Below are positions 7,301 through 14,509 of a stretch of 27,629 nucleotides of DNA, in pieces. Both the position numbers and the translations under genes were made by a program. This stretch comes from a virus, in the IMG/VR virus record IMGVR_UViG_3300036801_000101, positions 1 to 27,629 of that record. The stretch is one strand, 5' to 3'. The notes under the pieces are model-generated. The model did not search any database and had not been told where the DNA came from. It saw nothing but the letters and a program-made list of their open reading frames with translations. Position 1 is the stretch's first letter, and every line of letters begins with the position of its first letter.

Positions 7301-8002
7301 ATGGCCGCACCAACCCCGAACCCGATTGATCTGACAACGTACACCGCCGTCAAATCGTGGGTTCAAATCGCCACGGGCAACACCTCGGACGATCAAACCA
7401 TTCAGGATGCCGTCACCGCGTTTTCCGCGGACGTTCTGCGCATGACGGGCCGCGGCCCGATCGACGGCACGATCCCCACGACATCGCCGTTTGTCACGCC
7501 GGTTACCTACGATGATTTTTACGACGGATCCGGATCCATGCGCCAACCGGTTCGCAATTGGCCCGTCGTGTCCGTTTCGTTGGTGAACATTTCCGGAGAG
7601 GTGATCCCGGAATCGACATCGATTCGGGTTTGGGGTTGGGTGATCGACGCCGATCGTCGATTCATTTCCTTGCGCGGCGGATACGCGCCGGGCGTCGCCA
7701 CGTTCCAGAACTATCGCTATCAGGGTGGACGGTACGGATACGGTGCCGGTGTGCAAGGCCCGGGATTCGCGGCCGGGATTCAGAATGTCGAAATCGTTTC
7801 TTCGGCCGGCTTCGCATCGGTGCCGTACGATCTGGAAATGGTTGCGCGGAAAACCGTTTCGCTCAATTATAAACGCCGATCGTGGATCGGACAGAAAACA
7901 CAAGCGATGGCGCAAGGCGCCGGAACGGTGGTTTACAACGAATGGGCAATGGATCGGGCGGATGCAAACACGATCGACTATTACCGGCGACGCGTCGCTT
8001 GA
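7301..8002 (+). CDS. head-tail connector (gp6-like adaptor)
   Basis: The 233-residue product opens with PIDLTTYTAVKSWVQIATGN followed by IQDAVTAFSADVLRMTGRG, the helical layout of gp6/gp15-type head-tail connectors that dock beneath the portal. A beta-rich middle and a C-terminal ADANTIDYYRRRVA helix follow. It is the first gene after the capsid terminator, the usual place for the adaptor. The start is fixed because an in-frame TGA lies at 7295-7297. No Shine-Dalgarno is next to the ATG; the nearest purine-rich site is about 33 nt upstream, which is unusual for this phage. Confidence 0.8.
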   Translation: MAAPTPNPIDLTTYTAVKSWVQIATGNTSDDQTIQDAVTAFSADVLRMTGRGPIDGTIPTTSPFVTPVTYDDFYDGSGSMRQPVRNWPVVSVSLVNISGEVIPESTSIRVWGWVIDADRRFISLRGGYAPGVATFQNYRYQGGRYGYGAGVQGPGFAAGIQNVEIVSSAGFASVPYDLEMVARKTVSLNYKRRSWIGQKTQAMAQGAGTVVYNEWAMDRADANTIDYYRRRVA

Positions 8003-8100
8003 TGCAGTCGAACGACGTTCGCGGGTTTCTCATCCCGTGGTATTTGATCCCGTGGCATTTGCGATTCCCGGCTTTACGTGAGGATGTTTGTTCCAGATAA
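8002..8100 (+). CDS. possible 32-residue protein coupled to the connector gene
   Basis: ATG at 8002 shares its A with the TGA stop of the connector gene, so terminating ribosomes could restart here. The 32-residue product includes a repeated IPWYL-IPWHL, encoded by a 15-bp near-perfect tandem repeat at 8032-8061. Its end overlaps the TTG start of the next gene by 13 nt. No family is recognised. It may be a real mini-gene, a coupling peptide that carries ribosomes to the weak TTG start, or chance. Confidence 0.35.
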   Translation: MQSNDVRGFLIPWYLIPWHLRFPALREDVCSR

Positions 8101-8597
8101 AAATCATCACCACGCCCGACAACATCGAACGGTTGCGCACGCGCGGCCCGGCGATCATCGACGCGTTGACGCAACGCATGAATTTGCTGATGTTCAAATT
8201 GCAATCGAAGATCGTCGGCGAAACAATCCCCGCATTCTTTCCATCCGGAGCGCCGAACATCGCGTCAACGGTTCGCGCGATCCCCGCGCAATTGGAAGGC
8301 ACCGTGGTTCACGGTGAAGTTCAAGCCGGTGGGCCGCGAACAACAAAGGTGACGTTGCGCACCGGCGCAGAAGTCGATTACGCGGCCGTGCAAGAGGTGG
8401 GCATCTATCACAGTTACCAGATTTTGCCGTTCAACAAAAAGATGCTCAGTTTTCTGATCGACGGGAAACGCGTGTTCGCGAAAATGGTGACGCACCCGGG
8501 GTTGATGCAACGTCCGTACATGCGCTACGGGTTGCAAGAAATGGAAGCGGAGATCTATGCCGGTTTGAGCGAAGAAGTTTCGGCAATGCTTGCATGA
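8088..8597 (+). CDS. HK97 gp10-like neck/tail-completion protein
   Basis: The 169-residue product begins with FQIKIITTPDNIERLRTRGP, then a long helix (MNLLMFKLQSKIVGETI), a strand region ending VDYAAVQEVGIYHSY, and a C-terminal helix after QRPYMRYGLQEM. This layout matches the HK97 gp10/Neck1 family that links the head connector to the tail. TTG 8088 is chosen because an in-frame TGA at 8079-8081 blocks anything further upstream, and GAGG at 8080-8083 lies 4 nt before it; the first ATG would delete about 30 conserved-looking residues. Its stop overlaps the next start (ATGA). Confidence 0.75.
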   Translation: MFQIKIITTPDNIERLRTRGPAIIDALTQRMNLLMFKLQSKIVGETIPAFFPSGAPNIASTVRAIPAQLEGTVVHGEVQAGGPRTTKVTLRTGAEVDYAAVQEVGIYHSYQILPFNKKMLSFLIDGKRVFAKMVTHPGLMQRPYMRYGLQEMEAEIYAGLSEEVSAMLA

Positions 8598-9064
8598 CGA
8601 ACTGGCCGCAATTCGATCCCGAACCGATCGCCGTCGCGTTGTTCAATTTGTTGTCGTCGTCGGGCGGCACGACTCCCGGCAAATATCCGTTTCAAACATT
8701 CGATCGCCGCGGGAAACTTCCGGAGAACGTTCCATCTGCGGCGCAGCCGTATCTGGGCGTCGTCGAACTCGGCTTTTCACAGGTGGAGAATCAGGCACAG
8801 GGTTTAGAGAAATGGTTATTCCATTTCCGCGTCCTAGTCTATATTCGCGCCGATGCAACGCCCGACGCCATCCCCGCAACGGAGATCAACGCAGCCATGA
8901 AAGCGATCGTGAACATCATGCGATCGTCGCCGATCGGCGAACGTCAAACGTTGGGCGGCCTCGTCGATAATGCGTGGATCGAAGGCCAAGTTTTAATCGA
9001 CACCGGAATTTTGGATCAGCAAAGTGCGTTGATGATCCCGATCGTTGTGGATTGCGGAATCTAA
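8594..9064 (+). CDS. tail terminator / tail completion protein
   Basis: This 156-residue protein starts at ATG 8594, overlapping the previous stop (ATGA). It has an N-terminal helix (EPIAVALFNLLSS), then beta strands such as QPYLGVVELGFSQVE and KWLFHFRVLVYIRA, a helix around NAAMKAIVNIM, and a final strand. This order resembles lambda gpU/HK97 gp17-type proteins that cap the tail tube and meet the head connector. Position supports it: after the gp10-like gene and before the tail tube gene. The assignment rests mainly on gene order and predicted fold, because sequence in this family varies greatly. Confidence 0.65.
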   Translation: MTNWPQFDPEPIAVALFNLLSSSGGTTPGKYPFQTFDRRGKLPENVPSAAQPYLGVVELGFSQVENQAQGLEKWLFHFRVLVYIRADATPDAIPATEINAAMKAIVNIMRSSPIGERQTLGGLVDNAWIEGQVLIDTGILDQQSALMIPIVVDCGI

Positions 9065-9077
9065 CGGAGGAACTTAG

Positions 9078-9851
9078 ATGCGAATTCTTTTCGGCGTGGC
9101 AAACGTTTTCGTCAATCCCACCACCGGGAACATCCCCTTGAAGCCGACGAACCAGCAGTTAATCACCTTGCAAGATTTCGCGATCGACATCGACGTGACG
9201 GTGAAAGATCTCCGCGGCCAATTTCAATTCCCGGACGACACCGCCGACGCGGATCGCAAGATCACGTGGAAGTCGGGATTCGGGCGGATGGACATCGACG
9301 CCTGGAACAACGTCGTGTTCGGTGAGGAATCCATCACGTCGGGCGGCGAAGATGTCAACGTGAACGAGCAGCACACGGTTCCCGCATCGACACCGTTCAC
9401 GATCACCGTCACGAACTCCGCAAATTTCGTGAAGGATGAAGGTGCGATCTATGCCAGCGGCACCGCCGCGCAGATCGGCCAGAAGTTGCAGAACAACGGC
9501 CTGTCCTCACCGTCCACCGGGCAATACATCAATTCGGTTGGCGGCGTTTACACGTTCGCCGCGGCCGACGCCGGCTTGGTCGTGAACATTTCCTACATTT
9601 CGACGGTGACATCCGGACGCGGTTTGCTCGTCAGCAACCACACGCAGGGTTGGGGGCCGGGACTCGAAATCTACGCCGCGAACCCCTATCAGGAATTCAC
9701 GGCCGGGATCCCGAACTACGTCCATCTGTACGCGTGCAAGGTGACGAAAACCGGCATGCCGTTGAAACGCGCCGACTACATGATTACGACGCTGGAAGGA
9801 GAGGCGTACGCCGACTCGTCCGGGCGTGTTGCTTATTTCTACGAAGATTGA
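9078..9851 (+). CDS. major tail protein (tail tube)
   Basis: GGAGGA at 9066-9071 with a 6-nt spacer gives the strongest ribosome site of the tail genes, as expected of a highly expressed tube subunit. The 257-residue product is almost all beta: FAIDIDVTVKDLRGQFQFP and KITWKSGFGRMDIDAW near the start resemble strands of tail-tube proteins, and YVHLYACKVTKTGMP with MITTLEGEAYAD near the end form the closing strands. A Ser/Thr/Gly-rich middle (about 95-190) may be a surface-exposed insert. It sits between the tail terminator and the chaperone genes, the canonical place. Confidence 0.8.
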   Translation: MRILFGVANVFVNPTTGNIPLKPTNQQLITLQDFAIDIDVTVKDLRGQFQFPDDTADADRKITWKSGFGRMDIDAWNNVVFGEESITSGGEDVNVNEQHTVPASTPFTITVTNSANFVKDEGAIYASGTAAQIGQKLQNNGLSSPSTGQYINSVGGVYTFAAADAGLVVNISYISTVTSGRGLLVSNHTQGWGPGLEIYAANPYQEFTAGIPNYVHLYACKVTKTGMPLKRADYMITTLEGEAYADSSGRVAYFYED

Positions 9852-9860
9852 TACGATCGC

Positions 9861-9899
9861 CGCGTTTTTGGGATGGCGCAATTCTAATCCAAAAAAGCG
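9861..9899 (+). terminator. T-rich/A-rich hairpin after the tail tube gene
   Basis: CGCGTTTTTGG (9861-9871) pairs with CCAAAAAAGCG (9889-9899) at 10 of 11 positions, with a 17-nt loop. It starts 9 nt after the tail tube stop. The T-run lies in the 5' arm, so it would be a better terminator on the opposite strand; on this strand it is more likely an mRNA end-protecting hairpin. Confidence 0.4.
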
Positions 9900-10040
9900 A
9901 ACGCAGTGGCAGAGGCATAGACGGATCCGGCAATCCCGCGGATGAACGGATCCTGAAACGATGGACGCCGCGAAGTTCATCGAACATCGAGTCTGCGACG
10001 CGGGTGCCGTTCTCTGAAACACACGATGAGCACTAGAAGT

Positions 10041-10077
10041 CTTTCGGTGGATCGCGACGCGGCGGATCCACCGGAAG
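10041..10077 (+). terminator. 13-bp hairpin upstream of the tail chaperone gene
   Basis: CTTTCGGTGGATC (10041-10053) pairs with GATCCACCGGAAG (10065-10077) with one G-T wobble and an 11-nt loop. No U-tract follows. It lies about 80 nt before the chaperone start and could reduce readthrough or protect a processed mRNA. Confidence 0.5.
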
Positions 10078-10158
10078 CAACCCCGAATCCCCCATCATTT
10101 CAGTAGGACGGCCTCCACGGGCCGGAAAAATCCAACCAACAAATTGTGAGGAAAAGAT

Positions 10159-10521
10159 ATGGCTGTGCGCATCGTCGATTTTGTTATGGACGGCGTGAAC
10201 GAAAAACTCGCGTCGATGACATGGAAACAGGCGGAAAAATTCGTCGAAGAGGGCCGCGAGTTGTTGAAAAACAAGGAAACCCCGGAAGATGTTTGGCTCG
10301 ATCGCTTGGTGCGCGTCGTGGCCGAATCCATGAATCGTGCCGGAAAAGAGATCTCCATCGACGAATTGAAAGATCAATTCGACATCCCCATGTTGAATGA
10401 AATGAATTACAAAATTCTGGTGATCTCCGGGTTGCGATCTCCGAAGGCGATCTCTGGCGGCGGTGCGGCGGGGGAATCTGGGACGGCACCGGCACCTTTA
10501 GCGAACTCCGCTGCCGTCTGA
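10159..10521 (+). CDS. tail assembly chaperone, short form (G-type)
   Basis: The 120-residue product starts at ATG 10159 with GAGGAAAAG just upstream. It is helical and acidic (VNEKLASMTWKQAEKFVEEGRE; EDVWLDRLVRVVAESMNRAG) and ends in a Gly/Ala/Pro-rich stretch. Tail chaperones of the lambda G type coat the tape measure before tube assembly. Gene order, with the tube upstream and the tape measure two genes downstream, fits. The glycine-rich end encodes a run of five Gs where a -1 frameshift would pass ribosomes into the adjoining frame; the fused product is described with that segment. Confidence 0.8.
   Translation: MAVRIVDFVMDGVNEKLASMTWKQAEKFVEEGRELLKNKETPEDVWLDRLVRVVAESMNRAGKEISIDELKDQFDIPMLNEMNYKILVISGLRSPKAISGGGAAGESGTAPAPLANSAAV
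10470..10476 (+). other. candidate -1 slippery site GGGGGAA
   Basis: In the chaperone frame the codons are GCG-GGG-GAA. After a -1 slip the P-site tRNA re-pairs perfectly GGG to GGG, while the A-site would move from GAA to GGA with a mid-position mismatch, so this is not an ideal X-XXY-YYZ heptamer such as the lambda GGGAAAG. It is the best candidate in the 10401-10519 overlap where a shift must occur. Confidence 0.5.
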
Positions 10522-10817
10522 TAACAGAAACGGGCTGGACGCGTGACGCGATCGATGAAATGGATTTCGCCGACGCGGTGGATCTGTTCAATTATTGGGC
10601 GGACAACCCGACGATCACGATGATGGTTCGCGGGTATCTGGGGATCGACGAATCGAAGCCGATCAACACGTCGGATCCGATGGCCGTCGCCGCGGCGATG
10701 AAAGCGGTGGGGATCAAAGGACGCGCGGAGAAATTAGATAGAGCGCCGCCGAAAGATCGGCAACGTTTTCTCGCTCTCAAAAAGCAATTGGAGGAATCGC
10801 GTGGAAGAAAGAATTAA
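10473..10817 (+). CDS. T-type extension of the tail chaperone, made by -1 frameshift
   Basis: The frame one base back from the short chaperone gene is open from 10401 to the TAA at 10815-10817. It encodes ELRCRLITETGWTRDAIDEM followed by DAVDLFNYWADNP, closely like the C-terminal extension of lambda gpGT-type chaperones, where an L..TGW...I..M segment and a YWA..P segment recur. The only ATG (10560) has no ribosome site and would delete the first motif, so expression by frameshift is much more likely than independent initiation. The fusion would be about 219 residues (join 10159-10473 and 10473-10817). The extension probably contacts the tail tube protein while the shared part holds the tape measure. 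Confidence 0.85.
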   Translation, partial: GIWDGTGTFSELRCRLITETGWTRDAIDEMDFADAVDLFNYWADNPTITMMVRGYLGIDESKPINTSDPMAVAAAMKAVGIKGRAEKLDRAPPKDRQRFLALKKQLEESRGRKN

Positions 10818-11118
10818 AAACCTGTACGGAACGCACCAATTCCCCGTCGATTCAGTCGTTCAAAACGTCGATCAGATACTCCCAGAGGTTCGCCGGCTCG
10901 ACGCGTATCAATTCAGCGGCTACGATTCGCCGAACGTTTCGTTTGGGATGGATCCCAAGAAGTGCGCCGACGTGTTGCGTGCGATCGCCGAGCGCGTCGA
11001 ATCCGGGGAATACATCCTGCAGTCGGGCGGCGTGTTCACCTACGCGCAGCGCGACGAATATCACATGACGGTTGTGAACGTGAAATTTCACGCGAAAAAG
11101 GTTTCCGTAGATGGCTGA
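10801..11118 (+). CDS. small tail-module protein of unknown function, 105 aa
   Basis: GTG 10801 has GGAGGA at 10790-10795 with a 5-nt spacer, and overlaps the end of the chaperone extension by 17 nt. The product has an acidic-basic mixed sequence with a helix (DPKKCADVLRAIAERVES) and C-terminal strands (HMTVVNVKFHAKKVSV). No family is recognised. Its place between the chaperone pair and the tape measure, and its overlap with both, suggest co-translation and a role in tail assembly, but this is inference from position only. Confidence 0.7.
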   Translation: MEERIKNLYGTHQFPVDSVVQNVDQILPEVRRLDAYQFSGYDSPNVSFGMDPKKCADVLRAIAERVESGEYILQSGGVFTYAQRDEYHMTVVNVKFHAKKVSVDG

Positions 11119-14100
11119 TTCAAACATTCTGCGCGTCGGTGCAGAGTTCGACGTAAGCGCAATCATCGATGGAACGGCGCAAGCCGTCGCGTCGATCGAT
11201 GAATTACAGAACTCTCTCGCGCAGATCGCCGCCAACGCCGAAGCGGTTGACGACAAATTAACCGAGAACGCCGCGCGTTTCATGGCGTCGGGATTGTCCG
11301 CGCAAGATGCAACCCAGAATCTAATCCGGTTCGGGTACGGAGAAAAAGAAGCGGAAGCGGCCGTGAAAGCCATCACGGATGCGTTGGCCGCGCAATCATC
11401 CGCACAGGCCGCGCAATCGGCATCGACGCAACAATCCTCGACGGCGACATCGACGCAAACCGCAACCATCAAAACCAACATTGCGACATTGCAGCAACGC
11501 GCCGCCGCGCAGACGACGACGGCAACGGCGCAAACCGCGGCGAACGCCACGACGACGGCGGCAACGGCGGCAACGCATTTGAACAACGTCGCGACGGCGC
11601 AACAAGTCACCGTGTCCGGAAACGCCGCCGCGCAGATCGCCGCATTGCAACAACAAGTCGCCGCGTTGACGGCCCGGGTTACTCAATTGGCGCAACAACT
11701 CGCGAACGCGCGTTCGGGGTTGGGCGGCATGGGTTCTGCCAGTGCCGCGGCACGCGCTGAAATGGGGGCGTTGACGGATTCGACGGGGATGGCGTTGGGC
11801 GGGATGGCACGGATGGCGGCGCAATCGAAGATCCTCGCGCCGTTGATCGCCGCGGCGTTCCCGGTTTTCGCGATTCTGATTTTCATCGAAGTGTTGGACA
11901 CCGCAATCAAGAAGCTAGAGGAATGGGCGGATGCGGCGCGGAAATCCGCCGACGAACAAGCGGCGTTTGAACGTTCGATGATGAAATCCGGCGAAGCCGC
12001 GAACCAGGCGAAAGAACGGCTCGTCGGGTTGTCGTCCGCGTCGGGTGAACTGGCGCAGAAAGTGGAGGATTCCGGATCTAAGGTTTTGGATCTCTCCGAA
12101 TCCGTGAAGAAGTTGAACGAGCGGCAAGCGGACACGGATGGATTTTTCAAAACGTTCAAACAAGGCGCCGGGGATCTGTTCACCGTCGTCGGCGAATCCG
12201 TTGGCGCGTTGGACAAGAGCGAACGATCGTTGAAGGAATGGAACAGCCGGATCGCGGAAGGTTACAAACAAAACAAGGATCTCGCGTCGGCCGTTTTGCA
12301 GGTTAAGGAATCGATCAGAGAACTGGAAGCAACCCGCATGGCGATCACGGCCGAAGAGGACAACACGGCCGATCTGAAAAAATATGATACGTGGATCACG
12401 AACCAGCGATCGTTTTTGAAATCCTTGGAGGGGGATCTCTCCGCATCGCAAACGTCGCTGCGCACGATGCAGATCGAATCAGATCAGAAAACGCTGGAAG
12501 AGCACGAAAAGATTATGAAGGCGCGTGCGTCGTTCGACGAAGCCGATGCGCGTTCACAATTGCGTGCCCACGCCGTCACGTTTGAACAGGAACGCACGTT
12601 GATGTTGTCGGCGGAATCGGAACGATCCCGGGCCGAAGAATCGATCATCACATCGCGGATCGCGTTGATCCAAACGGAAGCGCGGGAAAAGATCATTTCG
12701 CAAGAAGTCGCCAACGCGTCGATCCGGGAATTAACCGACGAACGCACCGTGATCGAAGTCAACGCGGCGACGAAGCGCATGGAGATCAACCGCACCACCG
12801 ACGACGACATCTTGCGTCGGGATGTTGAAACCGGCGACGCGCGGATCGAATCGACGCACAAGGTGACGGAGGCGATCAACAAATTAGAGGAGCAACGCGC
12901 GAAACGATCGTTCCAAGATGCCGACACCGTTCACGAGGTGGAATCCGCGTCCGTGTCGATGGTCAAGGCATCGACGGCCAGCTATCAGGAACAGATTCGC
13001 ACGTTGCAACAACGCGCGGCGCTCATGGAATCCACGCTGAAAATCAATCAAGGCGGGGTTATCAAACAAGCGGTTACGGCCGATCTGGGATCCGACGATT
13101 TCACGAAACAAGTCGAACAGATCAAAAACCTAGATGAACAGAAATACCGGCAATTGCTCGCGTTCGATCAACAGGTGCGGGAATTGCAGATCAAGGAAGT
13201 GAACGATTCCGAAGCGTCAGAGAAAGAGAAATCCGACAAGATCAAACGGATCCGGACGCAGGAATTGAACGATCAGATCTCCATGATGAACGCCCGGATC
13301 GAGGTGGAAAATACGTCGTACTCGGAATCCACCGCAAAGCTCGATGCGCAACTCGCCCGGAACAAGGGTTTGTGGTCATCGTATTACGATTCAATCGCCG
13401 CACTCGCGAACAAGAGTTACACCGCGCAGATCGAAATCCTCACGAAAGAAGCGTCGGAAACACGCGCGGCCGTCGAAGCGAAAACGATCACGGAGGAACA
13501 GGGATCCAAACGGTTGACGGAAATCTATGATCGCGAAGAAAAAGCCTACAACGAAATGCAGAAGCGGGAAGTGGAGGCCGCGAAACGCGCCGTCACCGAA
13601 GAAGAAAACGAAATCAAATCCGTCACCGAGAAGATCTCGCAGGATTTTGTCCAATCATTCAATTCGGTGATCGAAGGCCACAAACGCGTCGGGCAGGCGG
13701 CGCTGGAACTGGCCGGGAAAATCGAATTGTCGCTGATCGATCGCGGGATCAAAACCGTCGTACAGAAATACACGGAAAACCTTTTGAAAATCGTGGCCGA
13801 ACATTCGTCGATGTTGGCGAAGGTTCTGGGGATCCACGTGGCCGGTGCGAACGCGCAATCCGCGGTGGACGCGAAGCAGGCGCTGCAAAAAGAAACGTTC
13901 GACATCACCGAAGAAGAAAAACAACGCGCCGCCAACGCTGCGCAATTGGCCGATTATCAGGCGACGCAGTTGGGCGAAACGGCTTCGCACACCGCGGCGA
14001 TAACGGCACAATCCGCCGACGATGCGGCCAAAGTTCTAAAGTCCGTTGCGGCCAACGACACGATCATCACGTCGGACGCCGGGTTAGCCGGTGCTGCGGC

Positions 14101-14509
14101 ATTCGCATCCGTCATGGAAGCGTTGCCGTTTCCGGAGAACGTCGCGACGGCACCGGAAGTTACGGCCGCGACGATCGGAGCCGTCCTCGCGAATCTGTCA
14201 ATCGGATCGGCCGAACGTGGCGCGATGTTGGATCGCGACATGATGGTTGCGGCGCACGCCGGGGAAATGATTCTGCCATCGAACATCGCCGGTGCGGTGA
14301 AGGGTGCCGTACCCGCGATCAACACGTTCAACCGATCGGTGACGAACTCGGCGGCGTCGTCCTCGAGCGTCGTTCAAAAATCCATGACGAACCACATTCA
14401 CATCAACATTCCCCCGGGCGGCGGCGGCGGCGGAATCGATCACGACGCGATCATTGCATCCGTGATGCGGGGGATCCGAATGGGCGCTTTGAAGTTGGAC
14501 GCATCGTGA
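11111..14509 (+). CDS. tail tape measure protein
   Basis: The longest gene in the window, 1132 residues, overlaps its upstream neighbour by 8 nt. Nearly the whole protein is predicted helical and rich in Ala, Gln, Glu and Lys. Residues about 90-180 are an Ala/Thr/Gln low-complexity stretch; 241-265 form a hydrophobic segment (LAPLIAAAFPVFAILIF); several long coiled-coil blocks run from about 280 to 950; and a glycine run with a short basic helix closes the protein. Tape measure proteins set tail length and are ejected into the cell during DNA entry, where the hydrophobic segment may contact the membrane. At about 0.15 nm per residue, as in lambda, the tail would be about 170 nm if unprocessed. 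Location and length make the assignment secure. Confidence 0.93.
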   Translation: MADSNILRVGAEFDVSAIIDGTAQAVASIDELQNSLAQIAANAEAVDDKLTENAARFMASGLSAQDATQNLIRFGYGEKEAEAAVKAITDALAAQSSAQAAQSASTQQSSTATSTQTATIKTNIATLQQRAAAQTTTATAQTAANATTTAATAATHLNNVATAQQVTVSGNAAAQIAALQQQVAALTARVTQLAQQLANARSGLGGMGSASAAARAEMGALTDSTGMALGGMARMAAQSKILAPLIAAAFPVFAILIFIEVLDTAIKKLEEWADAARKSADEQAAFERSMMKSGEAANQAKERLVGLSSASGELAQKVEDSGSKVLDLSESVKKLNERQADTDGFFKTFKQGAGDLFTVVGESVGALDKSERSLKEWNSRIAEGYKQNKDLASAVLQVKESIRELEATRMAITAEEDNTADLKKYDTWITNQRSFLKSLEGDLSASQTSLRTMQIESDQKTLEEHEKIMKARASFDEADARSQLRAHAVTFEQERTLMLSAESERSRAEESIITSRIALIQTEAREKIISQEVANASIRELTDERTVIEVNAATKRMEINRTTDDDILRRDVETGDARIESTHKVTEAINKLEEQRAKRSFQDADTVHEVESASVSMVKASTASYQEQIRTLQQRAALMESTLKINQGGVIKQAVTADLGSDDFTKQVEQIKNLDEQKYRQLLAFDQQVRELQIKEVNDSEASEKEKSDKIKRIRTQELNDQISMMNARIEVENTSYSESTAKLDAQLARNKGLWSSYYDSIAALANKSYTAQIEILTKEASETRAAVEAKTITEEQGSKRLTEIYDREEKAYNEMQKREVEAAKRAVTEEENEIKSVTEKISQDFVQSFNSVIEGHKRVGQAALELAGKIELSLIDRGIKTVVQKYTENLLKIVAEHSSMLAKVLGIHVAGANAQSAVDAKQALQKETFDITEEEKQRAANAAQLADYQATQLGETASHTAAITAQSADDAAKVLKSVAANDTIITSDAGLAGAAAFASVMEALPFPENVATAPEVTAATIGAVLANLSIGSAERGAMLDRDMMVAAHAGEMILPSNIAGAVKGAVPAINTFNRSVTNSAASSSSVVQKSMTNHIHINIPPGGGGGGIDHDAIIASVMRGIRMGALKLDAS

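Larger units (their letters stand above)
9852..10158. other. 307-nt structured gap between tail tube and chaperone genes
   Basis: No convincing gene is seen. Very short ORFs occur at 9961-10017 (18 residues, beginning MDAAKFIEHRVCDAG) and 10026-10106 (26 residues), both without ribosome sites. Two hairpins lie at 9861-9899 and 10041-10077 and are listed separately. Most neighbouring genes are nearly back to back, so a gap of this size after the tube gene probably has a regulatory role, for instance lowering chaperone output relative to tube protein. Confidence 0.6.

Noticed and set aside
9852-10158. tRNA gene in the gap after the tail tube
   Set aside because: No acceptor stem with a T-loop GGTTCGAATCC-like element could be found.
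10852-11610. 252-residue minus-strand ORF rich in Ala, Val and Cys
   Set aside because: It is the antisense of the Ala/Thr/Gln stretch of the tape measure and the small upstream gene; its apparent hydrophobic repeats mirror those codons.
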